From an uncultured Acidobacteriota bacterium (lineage in GTDB: Bacteria; Acidobacteriota; Thermoanaerobaculia; Gp7-AA8), in contig CAMPKJ010000086.1 in NCBI GenBank assembly GCA_946887105.1, forward strand, positions 1 to 16,997: a stretch of DNA of 16,997 nt, in the 5' to 3' direction. This document shows positions 1-7,219 of the stretch, piece after piece. Numbering within the stretch: the stretch's first letter is position 1; every line of letters begins with the position of its first letter. Position numbers and translations under genes: made by a program. The notes below the pieces were generated by a model that saw nothing but the letters and a program-made list of their open reading frames with translations, was not told where the DNA came from and did not search any database.

Positions 1-1
1 T

Positions 2-424
2 CCCGCGCCTGCTCCTCCGCCGCCACCGCCTCCTCCGCCGGTCGCTCCCGAGCCTCCGAAACCTGCCGCTGCCGCGACGCCTTCGCTCGGCGGCGACGAT
101 CGTCCGTCCACGCAGTACATCCCGCCGCCGAATCTCGCGCGCGGAGCCGCCGGTACTGCGCCGACCGACGATTCGAAGCGACACGATGAAGCGCGTCGCT
201 TCGCGCGGCTGCTCGTCTCCGAGATCAAGCTGTACAACGAGTCGAGAGTCGAGCAGGGCCGCAAGAATCACGACCTGTACGAGCGTCTGAAAGAAGACAT
301 CGACCGCAGCCGTCAGATGTACGACGAGCGCATCTCCGACGACGTGCGCAAGGTGTCGAACTACTTCTACGACGAGCTGGTCCGCATTCTCGCCGATGGC
401 AGGCCGGAGGCGCTCGGGCTGTAA
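2..424 (+). CDS. C-terminal part of a proline-rich protein with a conserved helical C-terminal domain
   Basis: This frame is open from the left edge to TAA at 422-424, about 140 codons; the start lies upstream of the window. The first ~25 visible residues are a Pro/Ala linker with eight prolines in a row, followed by a short low-complexity stretch. After that comes a compact charged helical segment containing RRFARLLVSEIKLYNESRV and later RLKEDIDRSRQMYDERI. From memory, this RxARLLVSEIKLYNE segment ends many acidobacterial and deltaproteobacterial proteins that begin with an MJ0042-type zinc ribbon and a proline-rich linker. The zinc ribbon itself would be outside the window. The function is unknown. 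The gap to the transglycosylase gene downstream is 40 bp on the same strand, so the two may be co-transcribed. The coding call is firm because of the amino-acid pattern; the family call is tentative. Confidence 0.8.
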   Translation, partial: PAPAPPPPPPPPPVAPEPPKPAAAATPSLGGDDRPSTQYIPPPNLARGAAGTAPTDDSKRHDEARRFARLLVSEIKLYNESRVEQGRKNHDLYERLKEDIDRSRQMYDERISDDVRKVSNYFYDELVRILADGRPEALGL

Positions 425-464
425 GCCCGCTCCGTCGGCACGGCACACGCACTAGGCTGCGTTC

Positions 465-2756
465 GTGTTGCAGTGGTTCCGGCGTCGAGCATTCCTGAGC
501 GTGGTGTTGGTGGTGGTTCTCGCCGGCGCTGGGGCCGCCGCGTTTTACTTCACGCGCGATCGCCTTCCGGACGAAAGCGACGCCGAGGATCGCGACGTAC
601 CGCCGGCGAAACCGCAGGCACCGCCCGACCTGCAGAAGCTGCGCGGCGCGTACACGGCCGGCGTCCAGGCGCTGCAGAACGATGATGCTGACGAGGCCGT
701 GCGCCGGCTCTCATCATTCGACTTCGGGTCGCGCGCGGTGGAGGAGTACCGCCTCTACTATCTCGCCAACGCGCACGAGCTCGCGGGCAACACGAATGCC
801 GCGCGGACGACGCTCGCGCAGCTCTGGCGCCGCTCGCCGCGATTGATTCACGCGAACGACGCCGGCTTTCACCTGGCAGGACTCTACGCGGCCGCGGGCG
901 ATGCGTCGCGCAGCGCCGACGTCTACGCCGCGATCGCGCGAAACGCCAGCGTCCCCACGGTTGCCGCGTCGGCGCGATGGAATGCGGTTGGACAATATCT
1001 CCGCGCGGGCGACATCGCCGGCGCGCTCTTCAACGCGCGCGACATCTTCATCCATCACCCGCGCTCGGACAACGCCGACGACGCGGCGGAGCTGGTGACC
1101 GCGCTGACGGGAAACAAGACGTTGACGCTCACCGGATCCGAACGCGTCGATCGCGCCATCGCGTTGATGCAATCGAACGACTCGCAGACCGCGCTCGAAG
1201 AGCTCACCGCGCTCGAGCCGAGCGCCGGTGAACTGCGCGAGACCGTGCAATTGCAGCGCGGCATCGCTCTCCATTACCTCAAGCGCTACGAAGACTCGAA
1301 CAAGACCCTCGAACCGCTGACGTCGGGAGCGTTCAGCGTGGCCATCCCCGCATTGCGCACGACCGCGAAGAGCTACGCCATCCTCGCGTCGTCGATCGAT
1401 CCGACCGTGATCAAGAACGTGAAGGAGCGGAAGAAGGTCGGCACCGTGAAGGTGCGCGTCGGGAAAGGGAAGAAGCGGCGCACCGTCACCAGGCCGAAGT
1501 ATCAGACCGTCACGAAGCAGGTGAAGCTCGTCGATCTCGCGAAGAAAAAAAAGAAAGACGAATACGAACGGCTGGCCAGCGAGCGGTTGAAGGATCTGCT
1601 CTCGCTCGAGCTCGACGACACGCTGCGTTTCGAGACGCTGAACACGCTCATCGCGCGCGCGGAGGCGAAGAATCAGGACGAGTACATGCAGGAGCTCGTG
1701 CCGCAGATCATCGAGATCGACCCGAATGCCGATCCCGCGCTGCAGCATTTCTGGGACAAGGGGTGGGCGGCATACGTGCGCGGCGATCTCGGCGGCGCGC
1801 GCAAGCTGTTTCGCTTCATCGCCGACACCTACACGCATCCGAACGTGCGGCGGCAGGCGGAGTACTGGCACACCCGCACGATCGAGCGTCTCGGCCTGAA
1901 GGAAGAAGCGGCGGCGGTCTATCAGAAGCTCGCCTCGGCGCCATACGCCGATCTGTACGCGCTGCACGCCGTCAGCCGCGGCGCGAAGCGGACCGACGTC
2001 ACGTCGAATCCGATCGAGAAGAGCGGCCCCGACTGGCGCGAGCTCGCCGAAAAGCAGATGCCGCAGGAACTGCGCCTCGCGTACGAGCTCACCGCGCTTG
2101 CCGCGATGCGCGATGCGTATCAGGAGATCCGCCGGAACATGCGCCGCGAGAACGTCCGTTTCGCCGAGGCGCTGATGGCCGACTACCACCACGCGGCGGG
2201 CAACGAAGTGCTCATGTACCGCTCGTTGCGCAGAGCGTGGCCGCAGCTGGCCACGGTGGAGCAGGACAGCGCGCCGGCGTACTTCCTGCGCATGTACTAC
2301 CCGCTGCAGTACGGCGACGAGATCAACGAATACGCGAAGGAGCGCGGCCTGGACGCGAATCTCGTGCGCGCGCTGATCCTGCAGGAGAGCTACTACAACC
2401 CGAAAGCGAAATCGCGCGTCGGCGCGACCGGGCTGATGCAGCTCATGCCGCCGACGGCGAAGGAGCACGCCGCGCGGCTGCGCATCCCCTTCGCCGTCTC
2501 ACGCCTTGAGAATCCGGAGGTGAACGTGCGTATCGGCACCTATCACCTGAAGATGCTCGTGAACCTGTTCAACGGCAACAACTACCTGGCCGTCGCAGCC
2601 TACAACGCCGGCCAGGGCAACGTTCAGAAATGGCGCCGCGCCGCGCCGCGAAAACCGATGGACGAGTTCATCGAATCGATCCCGTTTCAGGAAACGCGCA
2701 ACTACGTGAAGCGGGTGACGATGCTGCGGAGCTCGTACGCGCGGTTGACGTCTTGA
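465..2756 (+). CDS. Membrane-anchored TPR-type lytic murein transglycosylase (Slt70-like)
   Basis: The 763-residue product starts at GTG 465. It has an Arg-rich N-terminus, one hydrophobic segment (about residues 10-28) acting as signal anchor, and an acidic/proline-rich linker. A long array of TPR-like helical hairpins follows (about 55-600), and a lysozyme-like SLT domain closes the protein (about 625-755). The SLT motifs are clear: catalytic Glu641 in LILQES, then GATGLMQLMP and later AVAAYNAGQGNV. The enzyme would cut the MurNAc-GlcNAc bond of peptidoglycan in the periplasm with formation of 1,6-anhydro-MurNAc, as Slt70 does, the superhelix cradling the glycan. Residues 317-364 form an unusually Lys/Arg-rich insert ending in five lysines. 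No clear Shine-Dalgarno sequence precedes the start; the next in-frame codon, TTG at 468, is an alternative with nearly the same protein. Confidence 0.93.
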   Translation: MLQWFRRRAFLSVVLVVVLAGAGAAAFYFTRDRLPDESDAEDRDVPPAKPQAPPDLQKLRGAYTAGVQALQNDDADEAVRRLSSFDFGSRAVEEYRLYYLANAHELAGNTNAARTTLAQLWRRSPRLIHANDAGFHLAGLYAAAGDASRSADVYAAIARNASVPTVAASARWNAVGQYLRAGDIAGALFNARDIFIHHPRSDNADDAAELVTALTGNKTLTLTGSERVDRAIALMQSNDSQTALEELTALEPSAGELRETVQLQRGIALHYLKRYEDSNKTLEPLTSGAFSVAIPALRTTAKSYAILASSIDPTVIKNVKERKKVGTVKVRVGKGKKRRTVTRPKYQTVTKQVKLVDLAKKKKKDEYERLASERLKDLLSLELDDTLRFETLNTLIARAEAKNQDEYMQELVPQIIEIDPNADPALQHFWDKGWAAYVRGDLGGARKLFRFIADTYTHPNVRRQAEYWHTRTIERLGLKEEAAAVYQKLASAPYADLYALHAVSRGAKRTDVTSNPIEKSGPDWRELAEKQMPQELRLAYELTALAAMRDAYQEIRRNMRRENVRFAEALMADYHHAAGNEVLMYRSLRRAWPQLATVEQDSAPAYFLRMYYPLQYGDEINEYAKERGLDANLVRALILQESYYNPKAKSRVGATGLMQLMPPTAKEHAARLRIPFAVSRLENPEVNVRIGTYHLKMLVNLFNGNNYLAVAAYNAGQGNVQKWRRAAPRKPMDEFIESIPFQETRNYVKRVTMLRSSYARLTS

Positions 2757-2758
2757 CG

Positions 2759-2835
2759 GGTTCCTCGTTCCTCGGTTCCTCGGTTCCTCGGGGAGCGAGC
2801 TCCCGCCGAGGAACTCCGAGGCACTCCGAGGAACC
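2759..2835. repeat. Palindromic GGTTCCTCG repeat, copy 1, between convergent genes
   Basis: The left arm has four TTCCTCG(G) units starting at 2761, 2768, 2776 and 2784. The right arm has three 10-nt units, CCGAGGaact-like, starting at 2806, 2816 and 2826, and ends GGAACC. The centre at 2791-2804 is the near-perfect palindrome GGGAGCGAGCTCCC. The two arms are imperfect reverse complements, so either strand could form a long bulged hairpin. It fills almost the whole gap between the stop of the transglycosylase gene and the stop of the redoxin gene, so it could act as a bidirectional terminator, although no T-run follows. A longer and more regular copy of the same unit lies at 8527-8624, which identifies this as a dispersed repeat family rather than a one-off terminator. 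Confidence 0.85.
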
Positions 2836-2838
2836 GCC

Positions 2839-3456
2839 CTAGCTTTTCCACTTGATCGTGCAGCCGAACGCGCGCGTGTCCGCCAGCTCCACCTCGCGTC
2901 CGTCCGTCAGCGAGCCGAGGGCGTTGATCAGGCCGGTGGTCTTGCGCTCGGCGGGTTTGGCGGAGTCGTCGACGTAGCCGCGGTAGCGCACGACACCATC
3001 GCCGTCGACCACGTACACGTGCGGGGTCACGCGCGCGCCGTACGCGCGGGCGATGCTGCTGTCGCCGTCCTTCAGGTACGGGAAGGGATACGCCTTCTCA
3101 TCCGCGCGCGTCTTCATGTTCGCCAGCGTCTCTTCGGCGTACTGCGCGTCGTCGTTTGGATTGACCGCGTAGAACGCCACGCCCTTTTCGGCGAAGCGGT
3201 TTGCGATCTCGATGATCCGCGGCTCGAATGCCTTCGCGTACGGGCACGAGTTGCACGTGAATACGACGACCTTGATCCGGCCGTCGTCCGGCTTCATGGC
3301 CACGGTCTTGCCATCGGTGGCGTTCACGAGCGTGAACTGCGGCGCCTTCGCGCCGACGGCCAGCTGCTCGTTGGTTGGGGCTGGGGTTGGGGCCTGGGCG
3401 CAGGCCACGGAAGCGAAGAGCAACGTCACGAGAGTCAGTGCAGCGATCTTCTTCAT
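2839..3456 (-). CDS. Exported thioredoxin-fold (AhpC/TSA-redoxin type) protein
   Basis: The 205-residue product begins with a signal peptide, MKKIAALTLVTLLFASVACA, probably cut after the AQA at residues 20-22. A Cys at residue 19 could suggest a lipoprotein, but the -3 residue is Ser, which is not a good lipobox. The mature part is a thioredoxin-like fold with the motif FTCNSCPY (Cys68 and Cys71), a KGVAFYAVNPND strand-loop and a cis-proline in VTPHVYVV (Pro145). This layout matches a common bacterial periplasmic family annotated as 'thioredoxin family protein' or 'redoxin'. The exact substrate is unknown. Its ATG overlaps the stop of the upstream TlpA-like gene by 4 bp (ATGA), with a good AAGGAG site 6 nt ahead, so the two are very likely translationally coupled. 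The two proteins may form a redox pair outside the cytoplasm. Confidence 0.88.
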   Translation of the reverse strand: MKKIAALTLVTLLFASVACAQAPTPAPTNEQLAVGAKAPQFTLVNATDGKTVAMKPDDGRIKVVVFTCNSCPYAKAFEPRIIEIANRFAEKGVAFYAVNPNDDAQYAEETLANMKTRADEKAYPFPYLKDGDSSIARAYGARVTPHVYVVDGDGVVRYRGYVDDSAKPAERKTTGLINALGSLTDGREVELADTRAFGCTIKWKS

Positions 3457-3947
3457 TGCATTCTCCTTAGGGTTTCGCGCAGACGCGCAATGGTTTTCTC
3501 ACGATCGAGCCGGCCCTGATGACGCCACAGCTCCCTCCCTTTGCGATCGAACACGATCGTCAGAGGGATCTCGCCGCTGAAGCGCAACCGTTCGCCGAGG
3601 TCGTCGGCGTTGCCGGTGTAATAGACGTTGGGAAAGGCGATGCGGTAGCGGTCGAGGAACTTCGCCGTCTCGTCCGATTTCGCATCGGGGAGCATGTCGT
3701 CGAGCGACACGCCGGCGATGGCCACCTCGGGACCGAACGCGTCGTCGATCGCGCGTAAGTCCGGCATCTCGGCGACACACGGAACGCACCACATCGCCCA
3801 GAGATTGAGCACGCGCACCTTCGCGGCCGCAGGAAACACCGACGTGACCTTCGCCGGCTCCTTGACGGGCCGGAGATCGGCCGCGGCGAGCGGCAACGCG
3901 ATCAGCGCGCTAAGGAATGAAGCCGCGAATCGTGCGCACTTTGGCAT
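3453..3947 (-). CDS. TlpA/ResA-like periplasmic thioredoxin
   Basis: The 164-residue product has an N-terminal signal sequence (hydrophobic core about residues 8-22, ending ALPLAAA). A thioredoxin fold follows with the active site NLWAMWCVPC (Cys54 and Cys57). The ASVDLD-like strand reads AGVSLDDM, and the cis-proline is Pro128 in EIPLTIVFD. TlpA/ResA proteins pass electrons to disulfides of periplasmic or membrane proteins, for example in cytochrome c maturation; no cytochrome gene is in view, so the target here is unknown. The start at 3947 lies inside the end of the VWA gene (38-bp overlap). Moving it downstream would destroy the signal peptide, so I keep it; a GAAGGTGG stretch lies at a workable distance upstream. 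It is the middle gene of a three-gene overlapping cluster. Confidence 0.88.
   Translation of the reverse strand: MPKCARFAASFLSALIALPLAAADLRPVKEPAKVTSVFPAAAKVRVLNLWAMWCVPCVAEMPDLRAIDDAFGPEVAIAGVSLDDMLPDAKSDETAKFLDRYRIAFPNVYYTGNADDLGERLRFSGEIPLTIVFDRKGRELWRHQGRLDREKTIARLRETLRRMQ
3463..3468 (-). promoter_or_regulatory. Shine-Dalgarno site of the redoxin gene, inside the upstream CDS
   Basis: The minus strand reads AAGGAG, 6 nt before the ATG whose last base is at 3454. It is the clearest ribosome binding site in the window and lies within the last codons of the TlpA-like gene, supporting coupled translation across the ATGA overlap. Confidence 0.75.
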
Positions 3948-5697
3948 CGGGGCGGTCCACCTTCACTTCGATCGCACGGTACGCGCGATCCTTCTTCGTA
4001 GTCTCGGTGTGATAGCTGAGCAGGTACTGCGACCGCAGGTCCTGCTCGATGGCGTCGTAGGTCGCGGCGAGCTGTTTGGTGTCGCGGATCAGGTACACCA
4101 CGCCGCCCGTTTCTCCGGCGAGCGCGCGCATCTTGCCCGGTCCGCCGATGGAGCCCGGGCCGAACCCGAACCCGATGCCGATGAAGTACAGCGGCACGCG
4201 AGACGCGCGCGCGTACGTGAGCATCTCGTCGTACGACAGGCGCGAGGTCGTGTCTTCGCCGTCGGTGATCACGATCAGCGCCTTGCGCCCCTGCAGATTG
4301 CGGAAGCGATAGAGGCCGGTCACGATCGCGTCATACAGCGCCGTGCCGCCGCCCGCCACCGGAATGGCGTTGACCTGCGCCTCCAGCGTCGAGACGTCGG
4401 TGACGAAGGGCGCGTTGCGCGAGGGATCGGAGGCGAACGGCGCGATGAATGCGCGATCGCCTTTGCGGATGATGCTCTTGAAGAAGTCGGCCGCCGCGGT
4501 CTGGGCGTCCTTCATCCGCCGCTCCATGCTGCCGGAGTGATCGAGCAGAACGCCGAGCGCCAGCGGCAGATTTGCCGCGAAATTGAAGCTGGCGATCTTC
4601 TGCGGTTTGTCGTTCTCGAGGACGGTGAAGTTCGTCTGCGTCAGATCGGCGATCGGAACGCCGCCGGCGTCCGTCACCGTGATCGGCAACTCGACCAGAT
4701 TCACTTCCATCTCTTCGATGAAGCGCTCGCCGCTCAAGAACAGCAGGTCGCTGGCCTCGTAGCCGGTGTCGTCGAATGCGGAGGCGCGGACGTAATCGTG
4801 TCCGGCCAGGCGCGTGTTCGGGATGTCGATCGCGTACGGCGGACGCGTCCACTCGATGAGCTTCTGATCGCCCGCGTAGAGGATGACGTTCTTGACGGTC
4901 GTGCCTTTGGGATTCTGCAGGCTGAGCTTGAAGTGCGAGACACCGTCGGGCGTGATGGTGCGCGTGATCTTCAGCTCCATCGGCGTGTCGCGCTCGTTGA
5001 CCACGAACGCGTCCGCATCGACGTAGCGGCCCTGCCCGTCGTAGCCGACCGCACGCACTTCGACGCGCTTCGGCAGCGTGCCGAGATCGAGCTCCGCGTT
5101 GTATGGCGGCGTGTTGCGCGCCAGCACTTTCTTTCCTTCGACCCAGAACTCGACGCGCTTCACCGGCGGCAGGACGTCCACCTCGACGACGAAGAGATTC
5201 AGCGCGACGTCGCGGCGCGGCGGGCGGATCTTCACCGCGCCGACCATCTCCGGCAGCACTCCCTCGGCCACGATCGCCTCGGCGCCATCATCCGCGCCGG
5301 CGACGTACGGAGTGTTCGTCTTCGCAATCGTGAACTTCTCCGCGACCTTGGCCACGATCACCGGCATCCCTTCTTCGACCGGCATCACCAGGCGCACTTC
5401 GACCTCGGCCTCACCTTCGGCGAACGTCTGCACGGTGGCGATCGAGTTGCTGTTCGGCTTCACGGCGTAGCGGAAATTGCGGACCACCTGTCCGCCGTGA
5501 AGCAGCGATCCCTGCAGGAAGAGTCCCGTCTCCGGCGGCACCTCCGGCGGCTCGGCGAAGCGGAAGGTGATGCGCGCGGCCACGCCCGCGTCGGTGTCAC
5601 CGAGCGGCTCGAGCGAGATCGTGATCGGCTTCGCCGCCTCCTGAGCAACCGCAACGGAGGCGAGCGCTACGAGTGCGGCGGTGAGGAGCTTGCGCAT
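3910..5697 (-). CDS. Exported VWA-domain protein of the 'VWFA-related acidobacterial' type
   Basis: From the ATG at 5697 the product is 595 residues. It opens with a clean signal peptide, MRKLLTAALVALASVAVAQEA. A beta-rich N-terminal domain follows, then two similar Ig-like modules, each with a V..V.[FL]...G.K-type strand and a TPPY or RPPY motif about 20 residues later. The von Willebrand A domain (about 375-560) has the MIDAS motif DHSGSM (Asp386), the GGGTALYDA threonine loop and ITDGEDTTS. The C-terminus has QYLLSYH, typical of the family that carries the acidobacterial VWFA-related model (TIGR03436 as I recall it). It is probably a secreted or cell-surface metal-dependent adhesion or protein-binding factor; its partner is unknown. 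An in-frame ATG at 5715 would add six residues and lies downstream of GGAGGG; a TTG at 5745 is less likely. It leads the cluster with the two thioredoxin-fold genes. Confidence 0.9.
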   Translation of the reverse strand: MRKLLTAALVALASVAVAQEAAKPITISLEPLGDTDAGVAARITFRFAEPPEVPPETGLFLQGSLLHGGQVVRNFRYAVKPNSNSIATVQTFAEGEAEVEVRLVMPVEEGMPVIVAKVAEKFTIAKTNTPYVAGADDGAEAIVAEGVLPEMVGAVKIRPPRRDVALNLFVVEVDVLPPVKRVEFWVEGKKVLARNTPPYNAELDLGTLPKRVEVRAVGYDGQGRYVDADAFVVNERDTPMELKITRTITPDGVSHFKLSLQNPKGTTVKNVILYAGDQKLIEWTRPPYAIDIPNTRLAGHDYVRASAFDDTGYEASDLLFLSGERFIEEMEVNLVELPITVTDAGGVPIADLTQTNFTVLENDKPQKIASFNFAANLPLALGVLLDHSGSMERRMKDAQTAAADFFKSIIRKGDRAFIAPFASDPSRNAPFVTDVSTLEAQVNAIPVAGGGTALYDAIVTGLYRFRNLQGRKALIVITDGEDTTSRLSYDEMLTYARASRVPLYFIGIGFGFGPGSIGGPGKMRALAGETGGVVYLIRDTKQLAATYDAIEQDLRSQYLLSYHTETTKKDRAYRAIEVKVDRPDAKVRTIRGFIP

Positions 5698-5766
5698 GGT
5701 TTGGCCCAACAGCATACGTGGCCGGCTTTTTCCCTCCGGTAGCAAAACGCGAAACGCTCCCTCGCG

Positions 5767-5772
5767 TATAAG
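5767..5772 (+). promoter_or_regulatory. Candidate -10 element for a leaderless phosphatase transcript
   Basis: TATAAG ends 9 nt before the ATG at 5782, and no Shine-Dalgarno sequence lies between them. A normal -10 at this spot would put the transcription start at, or a base or two from, the start codon. No convincing -35 is seen. AACGCT (5753-5758) and AGCGTT (5771-5776) form a short inverted repeat around it, which may be an operator or chance. Confidence 0.35.
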
Positions 5773-5781
5773 CGTTCACGC

Positions 5782-6948
5782 ATGCGGGTTCGTCCGTTCG
5801 GTCAGGCGCTGGTGGTCGGGATGGGGATCGGGGCTCTCTTCTCGAGCTTCTACGCCGTCGCGCGTCCGGACCGTGCCGCGCAGATCCTCAGCGCCGGCGC
5901 GATGACCGGCGCCTTCATCTCCGTCGCCATTCACGTTCTCGAGCATCTCCTCGCCCGCGCCGTCGACCGGCTGCCGATGCGCCGGCGCATCGCCGTCAAG
6001 GCGCTGCTCTACCTCTTCGGCAGCATCGCCGGCTGGCTGACCGGGATGCTGCTCGCATCGCGGCTGTTCGGGTTCGGCATCTCCGTCGACAATCTGCTGC
6101 GCACGAACTTCGTGTTCACGATGGGCGCGAGCGGCACCGTCGCGGTGGTGGTCGGGCTGTCGTTTTACGCGTTCGAGCTCTTGCGCCAGCGGCTGGCAGC
6201 GACGATCGAACAACTGAAGGAACGCGAGTGGGCGGAGAAGGAGTTGCAGCTCGCGCGTTCGATCCAGTCGCGGCTGCTGCCGCCCGCATGCATCGCCGGC
6301 GAAGGCTTCACGATCGCCGCGCGCAACATTCCGGCGAGCTTCGTGGCGGGCGATTTCTACGACGTGGTGCGGCTCGATGACGGCACGGTCGTGATCGTCG
6401 CCGCCGACGTCGCGGGCAAGGGCGTGGGCGCGAGCCTGATCATGGCCTCGGTGAAAGCGGTGCTGCCGTTCGTGGCCCGCGAAGGGGCACAGCGCGCGAT
6501 GTCGATGCTGAACGAGAAGCTGGTCGCGGAGCTCGGCCGCCGCGAGTTCGTCGCGCTGGCATACGCGCGGTTTCAACCATCCGATGGCTCGCTCGAACTG
6601 CTCAATGCGGGATTTCCCGATCCGTACCTCGTCTCCGCCGGCGGCGTCCGCGCGCTCGTCGCGACCGGCGAGCGTTTGCCGCTGGGCATCCGACGCGACG
6701 TCACGTACGAACCGCTGCGCGCGACGCTCGGAACGGGCGAGCGTCTCGTGTTCGTCTCCGATGGAATCCCCGAGGCGCCGCTGCACGGCGAGCCGCTCGG
6801 GTACGAACGGATCGCGTCGATTCTCGGTGCGCTCGGCGGCAACGTGCACGGTGAGGCGTGGCTGGAGCGATTTCTCGATGAGGTGCGCGGCGCGGTCGAT
6901 CACGGGATCGCGGATGACTGGACGGCGGTGGTGCTGGAGCGCGCGTGA
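5782..6948 (+). CDS. Membrane-bound SpoIIE/RsbU-type PP2C serine phosphatase
   Basis: The 388-residue product has four predicted hydrophobic segments in its first ~135 residues. A charged coiled-coil linker follows (about 136-165, with EQLKEREWAEKELQLARSIQ), then a SpoIIE-type PP2C phosphatase domain to the C-terminus. Metal-binding and catalytic motifs are present: AGDFYD (Asp191), DVAGKG (Asp209), SDGIPEA, and the final DDWTAVVL (Asp378/Asp379). The leading QLARSIQSRLLP is the usual entry to such domains. These enzymes commonly dephosphorylate anti-sigma-factor antagonists of the SpoIIAA/RsbV type in partner-switching pathways. No such antagonist or anti-sigma kinase gene is in the window, so the target is unknown. 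The sensor would be the membrane part itself, as no PAS, GAF or HAMP domain is evident. The gene is divergent from the VWA gene, with 84 bp between them. Confidence 0.9.
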   Translation: MRVRPFGQALVVGMGIGALFSSFYAVARPDRAAQILSAGAMTGAFISVAIHVLEHLLARAVDRLPMRRRIAVKALLYLFGSIAGWLTGMLLASRLFGFGISVDNLLRTNFVFTMGASGTVAVVVGLSFYAFELLRQRLAATIEQLKEREWAEKELQLARSIQSRLLPPACIAGEGFTIAARNIPASFVAGDFYDVVRLDDGTVVIVAADVAGKGVGASLIMASVKAVLPFVAREGAQRAMSMLNEKLVAELGRREFVALAYARFQPSDGSLELLNAGFPDPYLVSAGGVRALVATGERLPLGIRRDVTYEPLRATLGTGERLVFVSDGIPEAPLHGEPLGYERIASILGALGGNVHGEAWLERFLDEVRGAVDHGIADDWTAVVLERA

Positions 6949-6950
6949 CG

Positions 6951-7166
6951 CTACATCTTCGCGGCCTTGTTGTCGGTCGGACCGATGACCTTGCCGTCGC
7001 CCTTCATCTCCTCCGGATAGCCGGTCGGCGTGGTGGTCATCCCTCCGTCGCTGCGCCAGAGCGGCCCGACGCCGCCACCCATCTGGCGGCGCCAGCGACT
7101 CCACACCGCCACGAGCACGACCACTGCAACGAAGACTGCGATCAGGGCGATGAAGAGTCCGTTCAT
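6951..7166 (-). CDS. Small single-pass membrane protein of unknown function
   Basis: The 71-residue product starts at ATG 7166 with MNGLFIALIAVFVAVVVLVA, one strong transmembrane helix. A basic stretch (SRWRRQ) follows, then a Gly/Met-rich region and a hydrophilic tail with GYPEEMKGDGKVIGPTDN. The basic flank places the C-terminal tail in the cytoplasm by the positive-inside rule. A GTG at 7217 would add 17 residues in front of the helix but runs almost into the divergent start at 7220, so I prefer 7166. I do not recognise the family. The reading frame is supported by the hydrophobic block and by the lack of any better gene here. Its stop is only 2 bp from the stop of the phosphatase gene on the other strand. 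Confidence 0.6.
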   Translation of the reverse strand: MNGLFIALIAVFVAVVVLVAVWSRWRRQMGGGVGPLWRSDGGMTTTPTGYPEEMKGDGKVIGPTDNKAAKM

Positions 7167-7201
7167 GTCCGGATGCGGATCATTACCCGTGCCAGCGGGC
7201 T

Positions 7202-7207
7202 TAGAAT
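7202..7207 (+). promoter_or_regulatory. Candidate -10 element of the gph-serine operon
   Basis: TAGAAT lies 12 nt before the ATG at 7220, with no Shine-Dalgarno sequence between. Transcription would start about 5-7 nt before the ATG, giving a leaderless or nearly leaderless operon transcript. No clear -35 is seen. The rest of the 53-bp divergent gap holds nothing else I can call. Confidence 0.35.
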
Positions 7208-7219
7208 CTGGCCTCACTC

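Noticed and set aside
1547..1553. Programmed -1 frameshift in the transglycosylase gene
   Set aside because: The heptamer is present, but no upstream Shine-Dalgarno-like stimulator is seen, and the -1 frame does not stop soon. A poly-lysine stretch explains it.
714..2468. A 584-codon open frame on the minus strand opposite the transglycosylase gene
   Set aside because: Arg/Val/Leu-rich shadow. The plus strand carries the SLT catalytic motifs.
3694..5742. A 682-codon open frame on the plus strand opposite the VWA gene
   Set aside because: It is a high-GC antisense shadow rich in Arg/His/Asp/Ala with no recognisable motif. The opposite strand has a signal peptide, MIDAS motif and WCVPC active site.
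5776..7104. A 442-codon minus-strand frame opposite the SpoIIE-type phosphatase gene
   Set aside because: Arg/His/Asp-rich shadow without motifs, covering a gene with all PP2C motifs.
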